From NCBI RefSeq assembly GCF_900250075.1, contig NZ_LT977070.1, forward strand, positions 2,116,734 to 2,180,733: 64,000 nt of DNA, read 5' to 3'. Below the pieces are notes generated by a model. It searched no databases, was not told the origin of the DNA, and saw nothing but the letters and a program-made list of their open reading frames with translations. Both the position numbers and the translations under genes were made by a program. Shown piece by piece: positions 20,513-28,752 of the stretch (within the stretch, counting starts at the first letter, position 1; every line of letters begins with the position of its first letter). This DNA is from Cupriavidus taiwanensis (GTDB taxonomy: Bacteria > Pseudomonadota > Gammaproteobacteria > Burkholderiales > Burkholderiaceae).

Positions 20513-20956
20513 TTACCTCAGGATCAGCGATAGCAAGGCCAGCAGCAGCTGGCACACGGTCAGCGCGGCGCTGGCGCGCACCAGGCGCAGTGCGCCGCGG
20601 GCGCGCTCGGGCAACGGGCGTGCGGCGCGCGCGGCGGGCATCCAGCCCAGTTCGAGCAGCGCGGCATCGAGCCGGGTCAGCTCGGGCTGGTCCGGGGCGC
20701 CGGCCGCGAGCGCGCCGAACAGGCGCTGGTCGATGGCAACGCGCAGCAGCAGCCACAGCTGCGGCAGCGCCAGCAGCAGCGCCAGCGCCGCCGGCCAGCG
20801 CGCGCTTGCGGCGCCCGCACCCAGCCCGGCCGCCAGCATGGCCAATGCCAGTCCGGCCGCGCCGAGCCACGCGGCCCCCGCCAGCGCGCCCGTCACGGCG
20901 TGCGCAATCCAGGCATCGGTGCGGCGCGCGAGGTCAGCGTCCCGGTCAGCCGCCAT
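20513..20956 (-). CDS. Small integral membrane protein of the lipid operon
   Basis: 147 aa, not recognised. It begins MAADRDADLARRTDAWIAHAVTGAL, has two adjacent hydrophobic segments (about 15-75: GAAWLGAAGLALAMLAAGLG and WPAALALLLALPQLWLLLRVAI), a soluble stretch rich in Pro/Ala/Arg, and a third hydrophobic segment at the very C-terminus (ALTVCQLLLALLSLIL). No catalytic motif is visible. It overlaps the end of the YnbD-like gene by 11 bases and precedes plsC by 6, so it is surely in the operon. It may be a scaffold or accessory subunit; that is inference. Confidence 0.75.
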   Translation of the reverse strand: MAADRDADLARRTDAWIAHAVTGALAGAAWLGAAGLALAMLAAGLGAGAASARWPAALALLLALPQLWLLLRVAIDQRLFGALAAGAPDQPELTRLDAALLELGWMPAARAARPLPERARGALRLVRASAALTVCQLLLALLSLILR

Positions 20957-22316
20957 CGGCAGGCTCCTGCGTGTCAGCACGGTCGAGGCAATGCTGCAGC
21001 GCCGCAGCATGTTCCGGACCGAGCACCACGGCGGGCCGATGCTGGCGCAGCAATGCCAGCGCGGCGCCGGCGTCGCGCTGCCCCTGCCGCCGCGCCAGCC
21101 AGGCTGCCGCGACCAGTGCGCTGCGCGAATAGCCCAGCGCGCAGCTCACCAGCACGCGGCGTCCCTGCCGCTGCAAGGCATCGAGCTGCGCCACCGCCTG
21201 CGCGAGCTGCTGCGGCGTGGGCACGGTCAGGTCCAGCACCGGTACGCAGCGATACGCCAGGCCGGGCAGAGTGGCCGCGCGCGGCAGCTCGGCGCTGAGG
21301 TCGAGCACCGCATCCGCGCCGAGCGCGCGCAGCTCGGACGGCGTCGGGTAGCGTCCCACCCAGACCCCCGGCGCGATCGCGCTGGCCTGCGGCGCACGCC
21401 GCGTCCACCAGCGTGAATTGAGAAAGGCGCCCAGCAGGTAAGGCGCCAGCACCCAGCGCGCGCCCGGCGCCATGGTGCCGTCGCCGTCCTTCTGGAACCA
21501 CGCCGGCGCCGTCAGCGCGTAGATGCGCGCCACGCAGGCCAGCGCCAGCGCGGCCCACAGCAGCAGGAACGCCAGCGTCACCGATGCGCCCACCGCGAGC
21601 ACCGCGCACAACAGGGCCACCAGCGCCCCCACGCCGTAGCGGCGCGACAGCTGCCGCGTGCGTGCATCGGGCACGCCCGCGGCGGCCGCGGGCAGCCGCA
21701 TCGGCAACAGGTAAACGCACAGCCAGCCCACCAGCGCGCCGGTGGGCACGTCGATCAGGTGATGCTGCCAGGTGGTCAGCACCGACACCCCGATCAGCGC
21801 AAACCAGCCATGCAGCAGCCAGCGCCAGCCGCCGCGCAGGTGCGCCGCGAAGGCGACCCACAGGATCACCAGCAGGCTGATATGCAGCGACGGCGCCTGG
21901 TTGAACGGCAGGTCGAAGCCGCCCAGCAGCGTGAACAGCTGGCCCGGCAGGCCGTCGGCAGCGGGCCGCGCGAAGCTGAAGCGCAGCGGGAAGGCGATAA
22001 AGCACGCCACCGACACCAGCTGCGCCAGCACCAGCCGCTTCACGTGCGTCAGCAGCGCCGCGCGGCTGCGCCACAGGAAGAACGAGATGCCGTACAGCAG
22101 GTCGATCGACCAGTACGGCACGATGGTCCAGGGCAGGAATGGAATGCCGCGCTCCCATTCGTAGTAGAACGACGGCACGTCGGCGCGCTGGCTCGCCAGC
22201 CAGTTGGCAAAGCCATAGCTGGAGAAGAAGAACGCACCGGCCAGCGCGAGCAGCAGGCAGGCCAGGCCCCATGGCCGCCGGAGGTGCGCGGCGGCGCCGG
22301 CAGGCACCGTGCTCAT
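20946..22316 (-). CDS. ynbD: PAP2-like / dual-specificity phosphatase fusion (YnbD-like)
   Basis: 456 aa, two enzyme domains. The N-terminal multi-helix membrane part resembles type-2 phosphatidic acid phosphatase/inositolphosphotransferase: PSLH at 142-145 and WQHHLIDVPTGALVG around 183-197 (His186, Asp189). The C-terminal soluble domain is a cysteine-based dual-specificity phosphatase with CX5R loop VSCALGYSRSALVAAAW (Cys392, Arg398) and an upstream general-acid region (VPVLDLTVPTPQQ). It could dephosphorylate a lipid phosphate such as a phosphatidylglycerol-phosphate-like intermediate. ATG 22316 overlaps the stop of the preceding gene (ATGA). Confidence 0.86.
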   Translation of the reverse strand: MSTVPAGAAAHLRRPWGLACLLLALAGAFFFSSYGFANWLASQRADVPSFYYEWERGIPFLPWTIVPYWSIDLLYGISFFLWRSRAALLTHVKRLVLAQLVSVACFIAFPLRFSFARPAADGLPGQLFTLLGGFDLPFNQAPSLHISLLVILWVAFAAHLRGGWRWLLHGWFALIGVSVLTTWQHHLIDVPTGALVGWLCVYLLPMRLPAAAAGVPDARTRQLSRRYGVGALVALLCAVLAVGASVTLAFLLLWAALALACVARIYALTAPAWFQKDGDGTMAPGARWVLAPYLLGAFLNSRWWTRRAPQASAIAPGVWVGRYPTPSELRALGADAVLDLSAELPRAATLPGLAYRCVPVLDLTVPTPQQLAQAVAQLDALQRQGRRVLVSCALGYSRSALVAAAWLARRQGQRDAGAALALLRQHRPAVVLGPEHAAALQHCLDRADTQEPADGG

Positions 22317-24082
22317 GCGCCGCGCCTGCGCGCCAGGCTGACGGTGAAGATGCCCCACGGGTCGATGCGCTGCGTGACCTTGTCGAAGCCCGCGGCCCGC
22401 ACCAGTTCATCCATCTCGGCCTGCGAGCGGCGCCGCATCACCCAGGCGGCGCCGGCCCGATGGCTGGTCAGCGCGCGCGCGATGAACTCCAGCTGCGGAT
22501 GCCAGGGCTGGCCGGTATAGACCAGGTAGCCTCCCGGCGGCACCGCGCGCGCCAGGCCATCGAGCGAGCGCCGCACCATGGCGTTGTCGGGAAACAGCTC
22601 GTACAGGCCGGACACCACCGCCAGGGTCGGTGGCGGCGCCAGCGCGGCCAGGCTGTCGCCGTCAAAGGCATCACCCTGCTCGAAGCGGGCCACGTGCTGC
22701 AGGCCCTTGGCAGCGATCAGCGCACGGCCCTGCTCCACGTTCAGAGCGCTGTAGTCGCGCAGCACGATCGACTCGACCGCGGCCGCGCCGCCCTCCAGCG
22801 CGCCCAGTGCTTCGAGCACGTAGCGCCCGTGCCCGGCGGCGATATCGACCATGCGCACCGGCATGCCGGCCGCGCGCAGGCGCCGCACGGCCTCGGCGAT
22901 CAGCGCCTCGGCGTGGACCTTGCGCTGGCGGATGCCGCGCCAGCCGATCGCGTCGAGGTATTGCCGGTCGGCCAGCCGACCCAGCGCGCCGCGGCCGGAC
23001 GGCGTGTTGCGGTAAACGTAGTCGAGCGTGGAGCCCGAGTCGAAGCCGGTCTCATGGCCCAGCCGCACCCCGTCCGACAGCATCCCGCCCAGCTTCAGGT
23101 TGGCCCGCGCCGCGCGCCAGTACCAGGAGGCCAGTGCGCCCGGCGCCGACGCGAGCCGGTCCGCCTCCTCGCGGAACGGGCCGATCTGGTCGGCATCCAG
23201 CAGCGAGCGCGGCGCCGACGGCGTGTCGAATTCGCGCAGGATAAAGCCGCGCGCGGCATCGACTGCCCGCTTGCGGTCGCGCTCGCCCAGGGTGTCGTGG
23301 TAGAAACCGTCCAGCACGATGCGTTCCTTGGTGCGCGAACCCAGGCGCTCGAAAAAGCGGTCCTGCGGCCCGCGGTGCACGACCCAGTCGGCGCCGGAGA
23401 TCAGCAGCTGCGTCGGCACCGTGATGGCGGCCGCATCGGCGACGATGCGCTCGGCGGTCTGGTACAGGTCCAGCAGGATATTGACCGCGATCGGGCGCGT
23501 GATCAGCGGATCGCTGTCATAGCTGGCAATGCGCCCGGGATCGTGCGTCAGGAATTTTGCCTTGACGTAGCTGTTGACGAAGAACTTGCCGCGCAGGCGC
23601 TGCATCAGCTTCAGCCCCGGCCGCGCGAACGGCACGTAGAGCTTGACCTTGAACGCCGGCGACGCCAGCACCAGCGCGCGGATCGGCGGCGCGTAGTCGT
23701 GCACCCAGGTGGCGGCCAGCACCGCGCCCACGCTTTGCGCGATCACCGCGGTGCGTTCCAGCGGGATGCCGTGGACTTCGGCGATATGCGCGGTGAAGGT
23801 CTGGATGTCGCGCACCGAATCCGCCAGGCTGGGGCTGTAGCCGCGCTCGCCCGGCGATTGGCCATGGCCGCGCGCGTCCCAGGCGAAGATGTCGTAGCCG
23901 GGCAGGTTGAGCTCGTCGGCGAGGTGGGCGACCCGGCCGGAATGCTCGTGGCCGCGGTGGAACAGCACCACGGCGCCGCGCGCGGGCCCCTCCACCGCCG
24001 GCCAGTGGCGATAGAACAGCGCCTGGCCGTCATGGGTCTCGAATTGCCGCTGCAGCGGCTGGCGGGTCGACAGTCGGTCCAT
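22313..24082 (-). CDS. ynbC: Alpha/beta-hydrolase and SAM-methyltransferase fusion (YnbC-like)
   Basis: 589 aa. Residues 1-300 form a serine hydrolase of the monoacylglycerol-lipase type: oxyanion region VVLFHRGHEHSG, FAWDARGHGQSPG, and nucleophile elbow IAQSVGA with Ser117. The catalytic His is probably in DGFYHDTLGE near 290. Residues from about 350 form a class I methyltransferase with SAM motif MVDIAAGHGRYVLEAL near residue 410. Both halves look intact. E. coli YnbC has the same fusion and similar length. The pairing suggests deacylation or headgroup processing plus methylation of a lipid; the actual reaction is unknown. It starts 6 bases after the YnbA-like stop. Confidence 0.85.
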   Translation of the reverse strand: MDRLSTRQPLQRQFETHDGQALFYRHWPAVEGPARGAVVLFHRGHEHSGRVAHLADELNLPGYDIFAWDARGHGQSPGERGYSPSLADSVRDIQTFTAHIAEVHGIPLERTAVIAQSVGAVLAATWVHDYAPPIRALVLASPAFKVKLYVPFARPGLKLMQRLRGKFFVNSYVKAKFLTHDPGRIASYDSDPLITRPIAVNILLDLYQTAERIVADAAAITVPTQLLISGADWVVHRGPQDRFFERLGSRTKERIVLDGFYHDTLGERDRKRAVDAARGFILREFDTPSAPRSLLDADQIGPFREEADRLASAPGALASWYWRAARANLKLGGMLSDGVRLGHETGFDSGSTLDYVYRNTPSGRGALGRLADRQYLDAIGWRGIRQRKVHAEALIAEAVRRLRAAGMPVRMVDIAAGHGRYVLEALGALEGGAAAVESIVLRDYSALNVEQGRALIAAKGLQHVARFEQGDAFDGDSLAALAPPPTLAVVSGLYELFPDNAMVRRSLDGLARAVPPGGYLVYTGQPWHPQLEFIARALTSHRAGAAWVMRRRSQAEMDELVRAAGFDKVTQRIDPWGIFTVSLARRRGA

Positions 24083-24088
24083 CTCTCG

Positions 24089-24715
24089 CTACTCCGCAAG
24101 GCGGGACTGCGCCTCGGCAATGCCGCGGCGCACCCGGTTGGCCATGGTCATCAGCGACAGCAGCGACAGCAGCAGCCACAGCCAGCTGGCGGCCGCGCCG
24201 AAGCCCAGGCCCAGGCCGGCCCACAGCGCGATCGCGCCCACCGCGAAGGCCCGGTCGCTCTTGCCCAGCGGGCCGTCGTAGCGCCGGCTGGCGCCGGCCA
24301 GCGGCCCGATCAGTCCGGCCGCTTCGACCAGCAGCGCCAGCAGCGCGAAGGTGCCCACCTGCCCGAGGCTGAAACCGGGCAGCGCGGCCAGCGGCAGGAT
24401 CAGCGCCAGGTCCGAGACCATGTCGCCAAGCTCGTTCAGGTAGGCGCCCAGCACGCTTTGCTGGCCATGCTCGCGCGCCAGCATGCCGTCGATGGCATTG
24501 AGCGCCATGCGCGCGAACAACCACAGGGGAAACAGCAGGAACAGCGCCGGCGTTTCGGCCACCAGCATGGCCAGCGCGGCCAGCACGCCGACCGCGAGCG
24601 AGCCCGCGGCGGCGGCCAGCGTGACCTGGTTGGCGGTCACGCCGCGCTGGGCCAGGTCTTGCACCATGGGACGGAGCCAGGCCTGGAACCTGGGCTTCAG
24701 TTCGTAGAGCGTCAT
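24089..24715 (-). CDS. ynbA: CDP-alcohol phosphatidyltransferase-like protein (YnbA-like)
   Basis: 208 aa, about six membrane helices; would join a CDP-lipid to an alcohol headgroup. The family signature is present as NAIDGMLAREHGQQSVLG (73-90) then AYLNELGDMVSD (91-102): Asp76, Gly77, Ala80, Arg81, Gly90 and Asp98 fit D1xxD2GxxAR...GxxxD3xxxD4. But positions D1 and D3 are Asn73 and Asn94. Promoter-proximal gene of the operon, with GGGAGG eight bases before ATG 24715. I believe E. coli YnbA has a similar LNEL variant, so this looks like a subfamily trait rather than decay. Confidence 0.85.
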   Translation of the reverse strand: MTLYELKPRFQAWLRPMVQDLAQRGVTANQVTLAAAAGSLAVGVLAALAMLVAETPALFLLFPLWLFARMALNAIDGMLAREHGQQSVLGAYLNELGDMVSDLALILPLAALPGFSLGQVGTFALLALLVEAAGLIGPLAGASRRYDGPLGKSDRAFAVGAIALWAGLGLGFGAAASWLWLLLSLLSLMTMANRVRRGIAEAQSRLAE

Positions 24716-24911
24716 CGCACCGGCCTCCCTGCCGAGCTGATGCCGGAAGCGCTCCGCGCGGCGGTCGCCTCCGTCTTGTTCTTGGTGTTGGTATGGCTCC
24801 TGGCCCGGCCGCGGCACGCCCCGGCCAGGGCATGGCGGCAGTGCCTGGCTCGGCACTCTATCGCCAAGCCCGGACAATACCAGATGACGCCTGCGGCCTG
24901 AACCCCACTCG

Positions 24912-25982
24912 CTAGGCCGATGCGATCGTGCTGCGCACGGCGTCGGTCACCTGCGCCACCACGCCGTCGCGCCAGTCGTCGGCATCGCCGTAGAAGGCGC
25001 GCCACATCGCCTGGCGCACCAGCGCGCGCTGGTTCTCGTCGGCCTCGGGATGCCGGTGCAGCCAGTGGTCGCCGCGCAGGGCGTCGAGCACCTCGCCCAC
25101 CGGCAGCGTGCCGAACTCGAGCGCGATGCCGGCGTAGTCCACCGCCGGCAGGGTCTGCGGCACGGCGTGCCAGGCCAGCCCGGTCAGGTTGGCCGAGGTC
25201 GACGAGCCATCGTAGATCGAGGTCACGCGCTCGCCCCAGATCGCGCGCGTGCGCGTGATCGATTCGGGCGTGTCCGGGCCCATGTGGATGGGCTCGCCGT
25301 AGCCCCACGGGCCCAGGCCGGTATGGACGTCGATCCAGCGCAGCGCCGCGCGGCCGGCGCCGAAGCGCGCCAGGATGCGGCACAGCGTGTAGTTGCTCCA
25401 GGTGGCCTTGTCGCCGCCGTAGAACATGCCGCCCGGATCCTGGTACTGGCCACTGCTGACCGCGGCCTGGTACCACGCCATGCCGCGCTCGGCGACCGCC
25501 TTCATCAGCCGTGCCTGGTCGGCCTCCGACGGCGGCCATTGCGCCGGCAGCAGCAGCGGCGCGATCTCGGCATAGGCGGCGTTATGCGGCAGCGGCTGCG
25601 TGAAATCCATGAAGTTGCGGTTCAGGTCGACGTTGTCCTCGTTGACCCGGCGCAGATGGGAGAAGCCATAGGGATTGACCGCATGCACCAGCAGCAGGCA
25701 GGCATCGGCGGCGGCGCAATCGGCAAGCAGCGCGGCGTCGTGCAGCAGCGCCGCCTGCGCCCCGGAGCCGGCAAAGCCCTCGGCACCGTGCGTGCCCGAG
25801 GTCACCATGATGCAGCGCCCGGCCTCGGGCGCGCCGGCCAGCGCGACGTCGATCGCCAGGTCTTCGCCGGCGCTGCCGCGCCGGGTGGGATGCGGAAATT
25901 GCGCCAGCGCGGCGCCGGCGCCGCGGGCGGCGTCCAGGAAGGTCTTGCGCGCTTCGGCGTAGCTGCGAGAAAAATGGCTCAT
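24912..25982 (-). CDS. DUF2817/M14-like zinc carboxypeptidase family protein
   Basis: 356 aa, soluble, no signal peptide. It carries the DUF2817 (M14-like) pattern: zinc His and Glu in SGTHGAEGFAGSGAQ, the substrate motif AVNPYGFSHLRRVNEDNVDLNRNF, third ligand His in IDVHTGLGPWGYGEP, and likely catalytic Glu in GIALEFGT. Such proteins are expected to cleave C-terminal or amide-linked residues from small peptides. Start at ATG 25982 (MSHFSRSYAEARKTFLDAA); the in-frame extension upstream is not conserved-looking. Most distal gene of the peptide-utilisation run. Substrate unknown. Confidence 0.85.
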   Translation of the reverse strand: MSHFSRSYAEARKTFLDAARGAGAALAQFPHPTRRGSAGEDLAIDVALAGAPEAGRCIMVTSGTHGAEGFAGSGAQAALLHDAALLADCAAADACLLLVHAVNPYGFSHLRRVNEDNVDLNRNFMDFTQPLPHNAAYAEIAPLLLPAQWPPSEADQARLMKAVAERGMAWYQAAVSSGQYQDPGGMFYGGDKATWSNYTLCRILARFGAGRAALRWIDVHTGLGPWGYGEPIHMGPDTPESITRTRAIWGERVTSIYDGSSTSANLTGLAWHAVPQTLPAVDYAGIALEFGTLPVGEVLDALRGDHWLHRHPEADENQRALVRQAMWRAFYGDADDWRDGVVAQVTDAVRSTIASA

Positions 25983-26045
25983 GGCGTCACCCGCGGATGC
26001 GATGCAGGCATTAGACGCCAATTCGGCGGGTCTCGCCAGTCGCGG

Positions 26046-26810
26046 CTAGAACAGCGTCCCGGACTGGAATCTGCCCGCCGCGGCCGGCGGTTCGGCTTCC
26101 GGCCCCCAGATGCCGGCCGACGTAAACGCCTGCGGATGCATCGCGATCCCGGCCGCGGCCAGTTGCCCCGCGGTCAGCACCAGGTGCCGCGCCAGCCAGT
26201 CATGCAGGCTGCGCAGGAAGCGGATGTTGTCGACGCTGGTGGATGCCGCGATCAGCCGTTCCAGCTTCACATGCGCGGTATAGACGTCGAGCAGGTTGAT
26301 CGCGCGCAGGCGCGGCGGCGTCGACGGGCTGCGCTCGATCGCCAGGATGCGGCGCACCTGCGCCGGCGCGATGTCGCCGCTGCGCTGGTATTGCGCGTAG
26401 ACGTCCTCGAGCGCCGGGAAGCGCACGGTGGGCTGCACGCGCGGCACCGCGGCCACCTTCTCCATGCGCAGCACCAGGTAGCGGATCGCCGCGGCGTGCT
26501 CGGCCGCCCGGGCCTGCGCGGGGTCGCGCCGGCGCGGGCCCGGCGCCGGCTCCGGCCAGGCCGTGCGCGGCACCATGTCGCGTTCGGTATAGTCCGGCAC
26601 CAGCCCCAGCAAGCCCGGCTGCGCCAGCGCGGCGCGCGCGCAGTCCTCGCCGAACGGGTATTCGTGCCCGGCGGCGTCGCGCAGGATGTAGGCACGGCCA
26701 TCCGGAAAGCCGTGATGGCGGCGGCTGGCGCCGCGCGCGTGGCAGCGCGTGGCGGGATCGACGAAGTCCTTGCGTACGGGGATCCAGCCCCCGCCGTGTG
26801 CCTGGGTCAT
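26046..26810 (-). CDS. Hypothetical protein in the peptide-utilisation operon
   Basis: 254 aa, not recognised. Soluble and Arg/Ala/Pro-rich. The N-terminal 75 residues contain several Cys/His (RKDFVDPATRCHARGASRRHHG, then FGEDCARAAL) that could bind a metal. A central Arg-rich helical part (ARAAEHAAAIRYLVLRMEKVAAV) and a C-terminal helical domain (VKLERLIAASTSVDNIRFLRSLHDWLARHLVLTAG) follow. It sits between the M55 and DUF2817 peptidases with gaps of 63-76 bases. Base composition matches its neighbours, so it does not look foreign. Confidence 0.65.
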   Translation of the reverse strand: MTQAHGGGWIPVRKDFVDPATRCHARGASRRHHGFPDGRAYILRDAAGHEYPFGEDCARAALAQPGLLGLVPDYTERDMVPRTAWPEPAPGPRRRDPAQARAAEHAAAIRYLVLRMEKVAAVPRVQPTVRFPALEDVYAQYQRSGDIAPAQVRRILAIERSPSTPPRLRAINLLDVYTAHVKLERLIAASTSVDNIRFLRSLHDWLARHLVLTAGQLAAAGIAMHPQAFTSAGIWGPEAEPPAAAGRFQSGTLF

Positions 26811-26886
26811 GCGTTGCGTATTGCCTGCCTGTTGCTCGACCCGCCATTGTCGCCGATCCGCGCGGCGCGCCCCAAGCAGGGCCGGC

Positions 26887-27705
26887 CTACTTCAGCATGA
26901 ACGACATCGCCGACAGGCAGTTCAGCATGCGCACCGCGGCCTGCACCGAATCGGCCTGGAACGACAGCGTCACGCCGTCGCGCCGCTCCAGCGTCGGCCA
27001 CTGGCAGAACAGGTCGGCGTGCGCCGGCGTCTGCGTCTGCAGCGTGCAGGCCACCGGCGCGGCGATGCGCAGGCATTGCGCCTGCGCGCGCCCGCGCACC
27101 GCGCTCGCTGCCGCCGCGGCAATGGCTTCGCGCGCGGCCGCCGGCGACAGCGAGGCGCCACTGCCGAAGCCGCCCGCGGTCTTGGTCTCGACATAGCGCA
27201 CCCACGGCATCAGCGCATGGGTTTCCTGGACGAACACGTCGTCGCCGCTGGCCATCAGCACCGGCACGCCGAACTCGCCGGCCAGCGCCGCGTACAGCCC
27301 GGCCTCGCCGAGCTCCTTGCCGTTGAGCCAGACCCGCGCAAAGGCGCTGCTGTTGATGGTGTGCGCCAGCACGCCGCGGCTCTGCGCGCGGCCGTGGTAG
27401 CCGATCATCAGCACGCCGTCCACGCCGGACTCGACCCCCGCCATCATGCCCAGGTAGCGCGGCTTGCCCAGCACCACCCGCGCGCGCGGGTCGAGCTGGT
27501 CCGGCAGCAGGTTGCGGAAGCCGCCGTGCGAATCGTTGACCAGCACTTCGGCCGCGCCGCCGGCAAAGGCGCCGTCGATAGCCGCGTTGGCCTCGCCGGT
27601 CATCCAGGCGCGGGCGCGTTCGTATTCGCCGTTGCCGGCGCGGGTCTGCTCGGCGTGGAACACGCCGGCGACGCCTTCGATATCGGTGGAAACAAGGATC
27701 TTCAT
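26887..27705 (-). CDS. M55-family zinc D-aminopeptidase (DppA-like)
   Basis: 272 aa. M55 peptidases such as Bacillus DppA remove N-terminal D-amino acids from short peptides and form a decameric ring. The fingerprint is clear: Asp8 and Glu10 in STDIEGVAG, His60 in NDSHGGFRN, His104 in GYHGRA, His115 in VLAHTINSS and Glu131/Glu134 in NGKELGEAGL. ATG 27705 is one base from the stop of the DmpA-like gene, so the two are coupled. Its presence indicates that imported peptides contain D-residues or otherwise protected ends. Confidence 0.9.
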   Translation of the reverse strand: MKILVSTDIEGVAGVFHAEQTRAGNGEYERARAWMTGEANAAIDGAFAGGAAEVLVNDSHGGFRNLLPDQLDPRARVVLGKPRYLGMMAGVESGVDGVLMIGYHGRAQSRGVLAHTINSSAFARVWLNGKELGEAGLYAALAGEFGVPVLMASGDDVFVQETHALMPWVRYVETKTAGGFGSGASLSPAAAREAIAAAAASAVRGRAQAQCLRIAAPVACTLQTQTPAHADLFCQWPTLERRDGVTLSFQADSVQAAVRMLNCLSAMSFMLK

Positions 27706-27706
27706 C

Positions 27707-28750
27707 TCAGCTCTGGCGCAGTTCAGGCATCACGTCGAGCAGCGCGGCGCGGCCGTGGCCGTCGCGGCCCTGCACCGGCGCGGCATGCCACAGGGCATGC
27801 AGGATGGCCTGCTCGACGCTGTCCGCGGCGGCACGGAACAGCGGGTCGAGCAGGGTTTCATGCAGCAGCGCCAGCGCCGGCATCGGCCGCGCGGCGTCGT
27901 CGGGCACGGTGTAGGCCGTCGAGAACGCCAGCGCGATATCGCCCGAGCCATGCCCGAATACCGAACCGGTGCGCGCCAGCCCCGCGCCGGCGCGCAGCGA
28001 CAGCCGGCGCAGCTGGCGCGCGTCCAGCGGCGCATCGGTGGCAACGATCATGATGATCGAACCCTTCTCCGGATGCGCCGCGCTGCCGGGCAGCGCCAGT
28101 CGCCGCGCCAGCTCCGGGCCGACCAGCCGGCCGGTCACGGTGAGCGATTCCGGCGTGCCGAAATTGGCCAGCACCAGCGCGCCGACGCAATGGCCGCCCG
28201 CCAGGCGCGAAGCCGAGCCGATGCCGCCCTTGACGCCGAACGCCGACATGCCGCGCCCCGCGCCCACGGCACCCTGCGCGACCTCGGGTCCCGCGCTGGC
28301 GAGCGCTGCGTCGTAGTGTTGGCCGGCTACGGCCATGCGCTGGATATCGTTCAGGTAGCCGTCATTGCACTCGAACACCAGCGGATTGACCGTGGGCAGC
28401 GCCCGGCCGATGTCCGGATTGGCCGCCACCGCCGCGCGGATCTGCGCCTGCGCCACCGCGCCGACCGCAAAGGTGTTGGTCAGCGCTACCGGTGTCTCGA
28501 GCACGCCCAGCTCGTCCACCTGCACCAGCCCCACGCTCTTGCCAAAGCCATTGAGCACGGTGGCCGCGGCGGGCACCTTGTCGCGGTACGGATCGCCGCC
28601 ATGCGGGCGGATCACGGTCACGCCGGTCTGCACGCCGCCCTCGGCCAGCGTGCAGTGGCCGACGGTGACGCCGGTGACGTCGGCAAGGCTGTCCAGCGGC
28701 CCCGCGGGAAGGCGGCCGACGCGCGGCACGCCCAGGGTGGAAGCAGTCAT
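27707..28750 (-). CDS. dmpA: P1-family aminopeptidase (DmpA/BapA type)
   Basis: 347 aa. DmpA-type enzymes are N-terminal-nucleophile hydrolases that self-cleave and act on peptides with N-terminal beta-amino acids, L-amino acids or D-amino acid amides/esters. The expected self-cleavage site is Gly230-Ser231 in AHPEKGSIIMIVATDAPL, giving a large alpha and a small beta chain. Further family sequence: DVTGVTVGHCTL at the start and GAGRGMSAFGVKGGIGSASR in the middle. No signal peptide, so it is cytoplasmic. Start ATG 28750 lies two bases after the permease stop, so it belongs to the transporter operon. Confidence 0.9.
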   Translation of the reverse strand: MTASTLGVPRVGRLPAGPLDSLADVTGVTVGHCTLAEGGVQTGVTVIRPHGGDPYRDKVPAAATVLNGFGKSVGLVQVDELGVLETPVALTNTFAVGAVAQAQIRAAVAANPDIGRALPTVNPLVFECNDGYLNDIQRMAVAGQHYDAALASAGPEVAQGAVGAGRGMSAFGVKGGIGSASRLAGGHCVGALVLANFGTPESLTVTGRLVGPELARRLALPGSAAHPEKGSIIMIVATDAPLDARQLRRLSLRAGAGLARTGSVFGHGSGDIALAFSTAYTVPDDAARPMPALALLHETLLDPLFRAAADSVEQAILHALWHAAPVQGRDGHGRAALLDVMPELRQS

Positions 28751-28752
28751 CT

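Noticed and set aside
18921..20870. CdsA with a 329-residue N-terminal extension
   Set aside because: The extension reads through plsC and the small membrane gene in another frame; the true start is the ATGA overlap at 19883.
22139..24901. 920-codon open frame on the plus strand
   Set aside because: Antisense to the ynbC- and ynbA-like genes, composition-driven, no domains.
25050..26900. 616-codon open frame on the plus strand
   Set aside because: Antisense to the DUF2817 peptidase and the 254-aa gene; repetitive Arg/Gly/Ala/His composition only.
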